A DNA stretch of 64,000 nucleotides from Vandiemenella viatica (taxonomy: Eukaryota > Arthropoda > Insecta > Orthoptera > Morabidae). Location of the stretch: the NCBI GenBank assembly GCA_031002005.1, contig CM061918.1, positions 39,498,947 through 39,562,946 on the forward strand. The letters run 5' to 3'. Positions within the stretch are counted from its first letter, which is position 1. Each line of letters begins with the position of its first letter. The position numbers and the translations under genes are program-made. Shown here in pieces: positions 55,080-64,000 of this stretch. Below the pieces are notes generated by a model. It had not been told where the DNA came from. It saw only the letters and a program-made list of their open reading frames with translations, and ran no database searches.

Positions 55080-55195
55080 GAAAATAAGATTAGATATGAA
55101 AAAATAACCCTTTACTTATCACAGATGAAGGCATGAGGGCCAGGTGAACACAAGAAAATGCCGATACAAACACATTTCACATAATTTCAGTTTGT
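55080..55195. repeat. Fragment of a Penelope-type terminal repeat (tentative)
   Basis: CACAGATGAAGGC...GAACACAAGAAAA resembles 32885-32945 (CACAGATGAAGGT..GAACACGAAAAAG). Short and decayed. Confidence 0.35.
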
Positions 55196-55609
55196 AATGT
55201 TAATCTTGTAGGAGAAATATCCCAGGCGGATGTGTACACATCAGAACCTATCATATAGATATCGGCGGATGAATTAGCCAACTTGTCACAGTTCCTCTTT
55301 CTCCACAAAATCTGTTATGCTAGTTTGCCAATAAACCATACTGCTAAAGCCACCATCCATGTTTCATTAGTATCCCCATGGTGATAAAACGTGGCAAGGT
55401 GCCAAGTATAACTTTGGAACAATGATTTATGTTTTGCATTCCTTTGGAACTTTTCTCGCATCATATATGGAGTTGTAATTTTTTAGGTCTGCGGTGAACC
55501 TGAGAGTAAACTGAATGGAGTTGGATTCATAATAAATAAGAACATCTTTGCCTGAAGCAACATCCAGCAGAATAGCTCATCTGGTTCTAAATGTTTCAAA
55601 AAGGTACAA

Positions 55610-56220
55610 ACTGTAATGGGCAGGTCACATTCGACAAGTAGCAGGGAAAAGTTTCAAAATCCTTCACTTGGATAGGGTGATGAGTTTTACCAAGTAAGTA
55701 AGGGAAATGGGTTACAAAACTTTAAGACCATTGCTTGAATATGGTGGTGTAGTATAGGACTGACATTTTGAGTATCAAATACGGGAATTAGAGGGGGCAA
55801 TGGAGGACTGCTAGATTTGTCTTTGGAATTGCCACAGAACACAATCAGTAACAGATATGATAAAGGAGCTGGAAGACAGGAGGAGGATGAAGGGGGTCAT
55901 GGGAGTGTATATTGGTGATGAGGAATGGAAAGATATTGGTGAAAGAATTGGGAACAGTCCATGGAAGGGAAAAGGTGACCATGATCACAAGCTGGCACTC
56001 AATTACAGGCACAAGGGTGTGGAAGGTTATTATCCGTAGTTAAGGGGGTCGGGGATTGGCATAACAATTGAATAATTCACCAAAAATGCTGAAAGAATTT
56101 TAAGTTGAAATTTGTAGAGGGTAAAATAAGTGGGTACAAGAAAGGGGAAAAGATGGTGTATAATGTAATTGCCACCAGAGCATGTGCTCCATCGTAATTA
56201 AGTTAGATAACTTGAGGATT
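55610..56220 (+). mobile_element. LINE family A, 5'-truncated copy 7
   Basis: Encodes FKILHLDRVM, then MGYKTL, LLEYGG, then GVYIGDEEWKDIGERIGNSP and DHDHKLALNYRHKG. The 3' end GAGCATGTGCTCCATCGTAA equals the other copies. The final part is one intact 60-codon frame (55857-56039), so this copy is younger than copy 1. Confidence 0.75.
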
Positions 56221-58010
56221 TTTTTATGAGTGTACAGATCATGTAGGTTTACATTCTCACTTCAAGCCTCAGATTACTAGATTGAGTACTTTTCAATATT
56301 CTAAATAAAATCTGAGAAAAAGGAACAGAATGGTTATATTGGTAGCTAATGGCAAGGTTGGCACCAGGAAACAGTGTGACAGTGTTGGACATTACAGAAT
56401 AGGTGAGAAATGGAGAAGCTGGTGCATTTTGTCCGATTCTTGAAAATGCCTTTCATGAACACATTTTTCAGGAAGCATATTTCCAGAAAGAAGGAGAAGT
56501 CCCAAATTTTGCTTTAAAAATTAGAATTTTTTCCAAATACTCTTCAAATTATAAAAGATGTCTCAGTTCTGACAAGTTAACATCATCACCAATAATCTAC
56601 TTGCTAGAGCAAGGATTTAAATTAATGTAAGGGCATAAATAAATAAGCTTGTAAGAAACAGGCCAAAATTATTATTCTTAATTCTGTAGTAACAATGCTC
56701 AAAAAATAAATTCAGCAATAAAATATGTCTGCCCAGTAGACTACTGTCAGTCTAACATCTAACTCCTTCAGCCCTGCAGACAGCTGGACAGGAGAATGTG
56801 CAATGTCAATGCCACAGGGAATGGTACAAATTAGCAATCCCTGCTCAAAATTACCAGGATTTAACCTACCATGGTCAATTTAGTGTAAATTAAATCGTAT
56901 TAGATGTGCTTCAACTCTCTATACCTGGGACTTGGCAGATTCTCCATACTGCGATTGCAGTTAGGTTTCACAAACTGTGTTGCACATTGTGAAGCATTTC
57001 CCACTGTGTGCCTTTCCTGGAAGTCTCAAAAATTTAAATTTCACTAGGCCGGAGGTGGTGGCATGCTGTCACACCTTGATTTCATATTATAGTGGTTATG
57101 GTTGGCAATCCTGACATAGTTGTCCACTCAACTATGTATATATATTCTAAAAAAAAGTTCCATAATTACAGTACAATTTTTGCTGAGTTTTATAAGTGTC
57201 ATGTAGCATCAAACGTTAAATAAACATGCAGAGCAATGATCCTATATGATGGCTGTGCCCAGACAGAATTCAGAGTATGTTATCGCCAAACCCAAGACAG
57301 TGAAAGAGGATCGGGTGGCACCACCCTCATCAATATTTAGTTCTAATGGTCCATAGACTACTCTGTAATTCTCAGGAAGGCATACTTTCTGTGAAAGGCG
57401 TTGCAAATCCACTTTTGTAAACTGAGCACAGTTTCATTCCTTAGAAGCAACAGAAAGCTCCCTTGTGCTCTATCACCTAATCAGCCGCCCAACCCATCCT
57501 GTTGAGTGGCTAGGTAAAGCTTCTTCGTTCTAGGCTACAGTTCTCAGGTGCTAACTTGGTCTGTTTGACCGGTGCCTGGACTGTATTCTTATTATACCTT
57601 TCTCCCAGTGCATTTAGCAGGGGCTCAACTGGCAGCAGTCAGAACAATTTTCTTGAAGAATTGGAACAGAAAATCAAAATGTTACGGGGATTGGGTGGAA
57701 TTAAAAATTAATAAATGAATATGACACCTTTGATTACTGAGGATTCAATGCACAAGTTTGTCTAATCCCTAACAAATCGAACACCTTTTACCTACCAAAC
57801 GATGATGCAACTCTATCAAAATTCAAACCTCAATGGCCAAAGAACTCCCAACATGAAAATTACACTCCTTGGTCAATACTATTAGTACATTCTATAGAGA
57901 AATTAAAAATGTTTTTATAAACATCATATTTAATTAGCTACAGTAGGCAATGTCCATATACGTGAAGTGTATTATAATGGTGAAATTTCTGAACTTCTTT
58001 TCCTTTAAAT
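56221..58010. other. Unassigned sequence
   Basis: No domain recognised in any frame. Parts around 57230-57650 have higher GC and may be an unrecognised repeat. Confidence 0.4.
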
Positions 58011-58262
58011 CAGCCTTCCCAACCTTTTTCAATAGTGGACCCCTTAGAGATTAACAAAAGATTCCTTAATAATAGTAACAATAATTGGAAACTGGCTATT
58101 CTAGGACTGTCATTTGACAGCTCACACACTGTGCCCAGAGTTTGCATGTTCTCATGCCTCTATTTATGTTTTCGTAATTATTAATTTTATTTTGTCCAAG
58201 GACCCCTTAGGATAGATCCGCAGGTCGCTTGGGGTCCACAGACCACAGGTTAGGAAACCCTG
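58011..58262. mobile_element. hAT MITE (Charlie-like 'CCCAACCTTTTT' type)
   Basis: 252 bp. Left CAGCCTTCCCAACCTTTTT, GTGGACCCCTTAG; right GGGGTCCACAGACCACAGGT...CCCTG, in inverted relation. Exact 8 bp duplications CTTTAAAT (58003-58010, 58263-58270). Confidence 0.92.
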
Positions 58263-58297
58263 CTTTAAATAATCATGGTAAACAACATTAACTTCTG

Positions 58298-58419
58298 TTT
58301 GAAGATCTCTCGGGCCTTCAGCCGGGTCGTAGATGTACATCTACGACCAAATGTCCCGGCTGCACGCCCGAGAAATCTTCAAACATCAGATCCGCCGGGA
58401 AAACTTACGATTACACATT
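58298..58419. mobile_element. Short palindromic insertion with 11 bp duplication
   Basis: ATTAACTTCTG occurs at 58287-58297 and 58420-58430. Between them 58298-58384 folds on itself (TTTGAAGAT, TCTCGGGC, CAGCCGGG paired with their complements) around the centre GTAGATGTACATCTAC, followed by 35 unpaired bases. Class unknown. Confidence 0.7.
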
Positions 58420-58430
58420 ATTAACTTCTG

Positions 58431-59883
58431 ATACTCAATTTTCTTTTTGTATATATTTTCAGTACTCTTATAGTATATATACACATTTTAAAATTTAAGA
58501 TTTATTGCACATTTAAATGTTACAAAAAGTGATATAACACAAGATAACTCAGTCTAGTAAAAAGCAGTAAAAAGAGTTCTACAATACACACACATTAAAT
58601 AAATAACAACAAAAAGTACAAAAATACATTATTTTCTGTCAAAATAATAAGTGTTCTGTGTAATTATGTTCATTTTTAATGATAGCCCAGGTGTTACTTT
58701 GTAATACTCACTGAGTCATAAATTACACATTAAAATTAAAATCTTTACTATAGTCAGATAACTTCCATCAACATCTGTAAAGTCTTCTCATCAATTTAAC
58801 AAAATACCCAGCAGCAAACTTGTCACGGAAATTGACAAATACAGATATTCTGTAACTTCAAGTCTTTTAAATGCCTTACATCCAACATTTTAGAAAGTTC
58901 TTTTTTTAATCACACTCTGACACATTAGTTTTCGAAGCCACACCAATACTCATACATGATGAAGCTCTTTAAACTAAGGGCCCAGAAGAACTTTGTACAG
59001 AAATCAGCAAAATTAAGTCTGAAGAATGTTATGAGATAACCTTAAATATCAAATCAGTGAACTAAGCAATATCAGAGACTGTAAATAGTCAAACAGTTGG
59101 AGTGCAAATAGTTTTAAGGATAATATGGCACAAAAAATGAGTTTGAAAAAAGTAATGGCCAAAGCATTATTATTTGGGCCGCAAGAGCCCTTTTATTACA
59201 TTATCAGGGGTTTAAACATATTTACTAGCCACAATGGGAACCAATTTTAAGTGATAGATACAGGTCACCTGATTAGTATGGTTATAAATTTGACTGTGCA
59301 CTAGCTGCGATAAAAGCCAAAGTAAAATAAGCGAATATTTCAGTTATCTTATTTTGACTTTCAAAAATCGATGTTGCTCTATCCAGAGAATCATGAAAAT
59401 ATTGACAAATGACCACAGAATTCTGTGGAATAATTTGACTCAGTCAAAAGATGTGTGATGATATTGGGGAAGCCAATAGGAGAAGGTATTGACTCCTCAA
59501 AGTAGGCAAATTCTAGCTATGTTGTGGCAATGCAAGTCTGATTTTTCAAGTTATAGGATGATAAATCAAGTCAGCAAAATGTAAAACGAATAAGGAATGA
59601 GCAATAAATAAATTTAAAAAATAGTCTAATCTGATCATGACCTATATACTGCTCATTTCCATAGAGCTTAAAATTGGGGCTTTTTAGAAACATAAAAAAA
59701 TAATACTTAGAGTAAATAGGAATACAGCTGAATCATAAAGGTAGTGGTGCAGCAAGTGTATACAACAGAGAACATTTCAGCAATTCAAAAGAAAAGTCTT
59801 ACATCAGGAAACAATCTAAACATTTACAAAAAATGAACTATCCTATAAAAAAGAGAGCTGTTATTATTTCTGAAATTTTTTCT
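58431..59883. other. Unassigned AT-rich sequence
   Basis: No gene or repeat recognised. Confidence 0.4.
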
Positions 59884-60084
59884 AACTTGGGAACCATCAG
59901 ACCTGTTCAGAACGGATTTCGATCCCCCGAGTATATGTTGAAGGGTAATAACTTCATATATTTGTGTTACAATTATTTCTTCAAAATGAGCCCTAGGAAT
60001 CGAGAAATTAACGCGCAAACATTTGTGAATATTGTTTAAATATTATAATTTTAGCACATTATTCAGCAGTTTCAGTGTGGCGTG

Positions 60085-60141
60085 TGGGTAGCGCGCTTGT
60101 TTCCCATTTTGCGAACCCGGGTTCAAATCCCCATACTGGCA
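60085..60141 (+). pseudogene. tRNA-like sequence (left arm)
   Basis: An A-box-like GTGTGGGTAGCGCGC and box B GGTTCAAATCC are 29 bases apart, but the acceptor stem does not pair, so this is not a working tRNA. Probably the head of a tRNA-derived SINE. Confidence 0.5.
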
Positions 60142-60504
60142 AATATTTTTATTTCTTTTTTTATATCCAGTAATCATTGAGCATTGATTTTATTTCATTT
60201 AAAATTCATTTAAGAATTTTTATTATGCAAAATAACTTTTAAAACAAAATATTACAGTCCCAACCTTTTTTTTTCTTTTATAATCATTATTTCATTGTTT
60301 ATTGTTGATGCTTTTTTTTTTTTTATGTTCTACAAAGGAAATGGAACTTTAACAGAATATCTCTTTTATGGTCGTAGCATTGTAATAAAAATTGTTTATT
60401 GTATCTATTGAAAGTAATTATATTACTGTAAGTAATTATATTATTGTAAATAATTGTATTATTGTATATAATGTTTTAAAAGTTATTTCGCATAATTTTT
60501 TTTT

Positions 60505-60870
60505 GCTGTCGTCAGTCTTTAGACTGGTTTGATGCAATCCTCCATCCCTTCCTATCTTGTGCTAACCTCTTCATTTCTACATACCCCTTACAATCCACGT
60601 CCTCAATTATCTGCTTCATATATTCTAATCTCTGTCTACCTCTGCAGTTCTTATCTTCAACTGTTCCCTCCACTAACAAATTAACCAATCCAGCATGTCT
60701 CAAATTTGACCTACCAGCCTGTCTCTTCTTCCTGTAAGCTTCTTCCATAAACTTCTTTTCTCACCCATCATTTCTAAAACTCATTCATTTCTTACTTTGT
60801 CTGTCCACCTAATTTTCAGCATTCTTCTGTAGCACCACATTTCAAATGCTTCAAGTTTCTTTCTTTCCGG
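60505..60870 (-). pseudogene. LINE reverse-transcriptase C-terminal fragment (RTE/CR1-like)
   Basis: The minus-strand frame reads HAGLVNLLVEGTVEDKNCRG then RQRLEYMKQIIEDVDCKGYV and LAQDRKGWRIASNQ, the conserved tail of a widespread arthropod endonuclease-reverse transcriptase ((E)GKIEGKR.RGRQR..W...I). It begins upstream in WCYRRMLKI, the usual block. Confidence 0.75.
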
Positions 60871-60963
60871 TATTCGCATAATAAAAATTCGTAAATGAAT
60901 TTTAAATGAAATAAAATCAATGATTAATGATTACTGCATATAAAAAAAGAAATAAAAATATTT

Positions 60964-61030
60964 GCCAGTATGGGGATTTGAACCCGGGTTCGCAAAATGG
61001 TAAGCAAGAGCGCTACCGATTCACCACGCT
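60964..61030 (-). pseudogene. tRNA-like sequence (right arm)
   Basis: Inverted counterpart of the left-arm tRNA-like segment, with CGGTAGCGCTCTTGC and GGTTCAAATCC on the minus strand. Confidence 0.5.
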
Positions 61031-61217
61031 AAAACTGTTAATCATTGTGTTAAAATTATAGTATTTAAACAATATTCATAAATGTTTGCACATTACTTTC
61101 TCGATACCTAGGGCTCATTTTGAAGAAATAATTGTAACACAGACATATGGAGTTATTCCCTTCAACATATACTCGTGGGATCGAAATCCGTTCTGAACAG
61201 GTCTGATGGTCTCCAAG

Positions 61218-61721
61218 TAAGATCACTGGGTGACATGCACCACTCTGAGTCTTCCAATTCTGACATTTTGTCCAAAACCTTGATATGCTTCATGAATATG
61301 TCAGAAGAAATACTAACTAGGTTTGGGTCAAAATGTTGGAGAACCGTAATATTCAAAGGACACAGGTATCATCCCATGTAGTTTCAGTTAATTCTCACAG
61401 TTAAATATCTCCCATGGTATAAATTAAAACACAAGACTACATGAGACATGCTAACACAATGAAAAACAACAAGCTTTAAATTAAGACAAAACAAAAAAAA
61501 TGTGACTAGAAAAATTGCTGAAAATGAATCATAAAATGGCAAAACTACCAAAATTAACACCTTGATACCACAGAGTATTACCAACAGGAAAATAACACTG
61601 CTTGCACAATACTGTTAGTAATTTTTGTAGGGGAAACAACAAGTTTGTATACGAACTGCACATGTAACTAGCTACAGCAGACAATATGCATACATGTTTT
61701 ATAGGCAAAGCACATTAATGT
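61218..61721. other. Unassigned sequence
   Basis: No feature recognised. Confidence 0.4.
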
Positions 61722-62590
61722 TAGAGCTGTAACAAACTGTATGTATTCGTTACTGAGTAACAAGTACATCGCCTGACTCGAAGTACCGAAACGTTACTCC
61801 CAAATTCATTTCGTTACTCGCTTTTTTCGTATGAATGTCAGTTTGATTCAATAAAAGAACCAATACGACACATTGTGTGGGAATTGGAACAGTTTGCCCA
61901 GAGGCTAAAAGAATCTGTATGAGAGAATGAGCATTATAAGTCACGTATTTCTGTGAATTTTGATTTGATTTTGTTACAAAGGAAAATGGTAAGTAGAAAC
62001 ATGTTGCACTTACATTATTTTAATATAATTCATATTATTTTCTGTTAAGTGATGATATTTTTAATGAGGTAAGTAATTCTGACAACATAAAGCATTATTT
62101 TGTAGTTTTGTTTTTGTTTAACATTAAAATTTATAGGGCATAATTCGTAAATAAAAAATTTGGATAGATAATTTGAGAGGGTTATTGCTTTTTTTCTTTT
62201 TTTCAAACATTTATTAAATGTGTTTGGTCTAAAATGCGATATTCTAACTACTATTTTACTTTACAGTGCAAATTTTACGTAAACTTACTTTATTAAAAGA
62301 ACAATTTACTTAAATTTTACAAAGTATGAACGAAGTCATCACGTAACCTGTACACCACTCGACTCAATGCGATGCTTCATGCTAGTGCTCGATTGTGTCA
62401 AAAGTAATGAGTAATAAAATGATACGATAGTAATTAAGTCATCCCATATGTAGCACAACTCGATACAATACTTCATACTAGCACTAGATTGTACCAAACG
62501 TAAGGAGTAACAATATAATAGTAATGAATACCGATTGATTTAGTAACAAATACATACCAGTACACAATTTCTCGTACTTTTACAGCTGTA
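61722..62590. mobile_element. hAT-like non-autonomous element 'TAGAGCTGTAA'
   Basis: 869 bp. Ends TAGAGCTGTAACAAACTG and complement of TACAGCTGTAAAAGTACG, with TTACT-rich subterminal repeats (GTAACAA, GTTACTC). Near-exact 8 bp duplications ATTAATGT / ATTAATAT. No transposase. Confidence 0.75.
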
Positions 62591-63479
62591 ATTAATATCA
62601 CATTGAAATTTGTTCCTAGACCATTAATGTTATATTTACCAATATCCTAGGTAGTACACCAAAACACATACTGACACACATACAACATTGCACATGAAAA
62701 TTAAAGATCATTAAATGCCTTCCACCCAACAGTAAGTTGTTTTATAATGACACACCATCACCATGTAATTGATATATTTGTTGAAATGAAATCTTCACAG
62801 GAGTTCAGTTGAATAGCATCGTAAAAAGACAATGTTTTGACAGCTGGCTCTGCTGTCTTCAACAGGTCTACTGTTTCAGATATTGCTACCTGAAAATCAC
62901 ATACTAGACTGGGTTTACCTTTTCAACTTCCATACCATTTTCTGTTAACGACGGAAGGTATAAACTAGAAAATTATGTTGACCTTAGTTTATCCACAACT
63001 GGTCTCAACTAACGGTGTCTTCTGATTAAAGTAACAATTAGGCTTTACAACTTTCACAATAATACAAAGCAGTTTCTAAAAGTATTACCACAAACACTTT
63101 CAGTACAATAAACCTTGTTTATACTAATTACACACAACATAACATTCACATTAAAGTATATTCTAAACTTGTTTACCACAAATAACACGATGATCGTTGG
63201 AGTTAGATTTGCATATTTTTGAAAAATTGTATGAAAGTTTACTTTTCCCTATTACTATATTTCAGCTTAACATAACTTGATTTTTTTTTTTACAGGAAGC
63301 TAAAAAATCAGCAATAACAAGGTAACTGTAAAGGATCATCCAAGTCTGATACATACAAAGAAATGGTTATCTATAATGAATACAATAACCCCAGATTCCC
63401 AGAATACCATGATCTTGGTTCACAACATATCCATGCTAAAACCACATGACATTCGATATGGTCAACTGTCTGATGGATT
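62591..63479. other. Region 3' of the zinc-finger exon
   Basis: Probably 3' UTR and intergenic sequence for the minus-strand gene. No clear AATAAA on the minus strand was picked out close to the stop. Confidence 0.4.
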
Positions 63480-64000
63480 TTAAGTTAGCTCCAAATAAAT
63501 TTTACCACTCGAGTCCACCAAATGGGCTTGCTTATGTTTTTTAAGGTTATCACTCCTTGAAAATTTCTTCCCACAAATATTGCAGAAGTATGGCTTTTGA
63601 CCTGTATGAAGTAATCGATGTCTTCTACAATGCCAAGGAGAACTATACTTTTTCTGACATATGTCACATATATTAGACAGTTTATTGTCGTTAATAAGGT
63701 GCCCATTTTCAGCAAAAATCAGTCTACTTGTATCACTGTCATTCATTGGGGGAGAATACTTCTTGGAGACGGCACAACCAGAATACTGATTGCTGACAGA
63801 ATCGTGGTATGTATAAACTGGGTTATGACTGTACCTATTTAATTGTGCCATTTCGGTACGATTCATATGGCCAGCTGAAGAGTGTGTCTTCTGCATAATG
63901 TTGTGTTGTATTGCCAGATTGTTCCTGGAAAATGAAAGACTGGTGTTATTGCATTCAAAATTAAAACCACAAGTTTCATCCAACTTTTTAACAGCAAATA
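63480..64000 (-). CDS. C2H2 zinc-finger protein, terminal exon (partial)
   Basis: An open minus-strand frame from the window edge (no stop before 64000) to TAA at 63480. The first Met is at 63983, but the frame stays open further upstream, so the exon or protein probably begins outside. Near the C-terminus are two adjacent C2H2 fingers, CDICQKKYSSPWHCRRHRLLH and, after a TGQKPY linker (consensus TGEKP), CNICGKKFSRSDNLKKHKQAH. The finger tips contain RSDNLKK, a DNA-contacting helix type. About 105 residues ahead of them are Ser/Asn-rich with no domain. A sequence-specific transcription factor is likely; the orthologue cannot be named. Confidence 0.8.
   Translation of the reverse strand, partial: FAVKKLDETCGFNFECNNTSLSFSRNNLAIQHNIMQKTHSSAGHMNRTEMAQLNRYSHNPVYTYHDSVSNQYSGCAVSKKYSPPMNDSDTSRLIFAENGHLINDNKLSNICDICQKKYSSPWHCRRHRLLHTGQKPYFCNICGKKFSRSDNLKKHKQAHLVDSSGKIYLELT

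Larger units (their letters stand above)
59884..61217. repeat. Large inverted repeat, arms ~345 bp
   Basis: Left arm 59884-60228, right arm 60876-61217, roughly 90 percent complementary by eye. Each arm contains a tRNA-like stretch (GGTAGCGC..CTTG, box B GGGTTCAAATCCCCATACTGGCA trimmed to its core GGTTCAAATCC). The spacer holds a TAATTATATTA-type microsatellite and a LINE fragment. Confidence 0.85.

Noticed and set aside
58298..58384. Bacterial-type terminator or CRISPR repeat
   Set aside because: Single palindrome in eukaryotic DNA with a target duplication; not a spaced repeat array.
60085..60141. Functional tRNA gene
   Set aside because: Boxes A and B are present but acceptor and anticodon stems do not pair.
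59824..61381. Similar short frames in both inverted arms (LNRSDG motif)
   Set aside because: The similarity is explained by the arms being DNA copies of each other; no codon-level conservation can be shown.

Overview
The window is animal nuclear DNA, most likely from an insect. It is AT-rich, with spliced genes on GT-AG introns and a dense layer of transposon fossils, and it contains a 1 kb run of N. The mix of repeats (tRNA-derived SINEs, CR1-like LINEs, a Penelope-like element, Harbinger, hAT, Tc1 and Tigger elements) suggests a large-genome arthropod, possibly a polyneopteran. That placement is a guess from repeat types, not from any search.

Three host genes can be supported. At the left edge is the last part of a RING-finger gene (+). 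In the middle is a complete-looking, six-exon persulfide dioxygenase gene (ETHE1-like, +, 24859-49179). Its exons join in frame to 304 codons and keep the iron ligands and the conserved arginine. At the right edge is the terminal exon of a C2H2 zinc-finger gene (-).

Layout. 1-790: RING gene end. 850-3775: degenerate LINE (family A) interrupted by a SINE. 5424-6550: Tigger/pogo fossil. 7092-7860: LINE A on the minus strand. 8155-12492: near full-length CR1-like LINE with triplicated 5' repeats. 13137-13218: Helitron helicase scrap. 13219-14218: assembly gap. 14219-16580: hAT transposase fossil. 18247-19940: a SINE-like repeat next to a Harbinger-like element. 20302-23150: hAT fossil broken by a Tc1 element that is itself broken by an LTR. 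24859-49179: ETHE1, whose introns 2, 4 and 5 hold LINE A copies, SINEs, two inverted copies of a hAT-like element around exons 3-4, a Penelope-like element nested in a hAT MITE, a foldback element and two Harbinger elements. 49741-51490: hAT fossil split by a solo LTR. 51837-53292: Harbinger with a broken transposase. 55610-56220: LINE A. 58011-58262: hAT MITE. 58298-58419: palindromic insertion. 59884-61217: large inverted repeat. 61722-62590: hAT-like element. 63480-64000: zinc-finger exon.

Many insertions were delimited to the base from target-site duplications and terminal inverted repeats read directly. No CRISPR array, operon or prokaryotic system is present, and nothing here supports a wholly new biological system. 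The most interesting signals are: the inverted 1.5 kb repeats bracketing ETHE1 exons 3-4; the Penelope-like element with an intact 648-codon reading frame and hammerhead-like motifs in its terminal repeats; a 122 bp palindromic insertion with an 11 bp duplication; and a small MITE family with a CATGGGCGCC end and a recoverable empty site.
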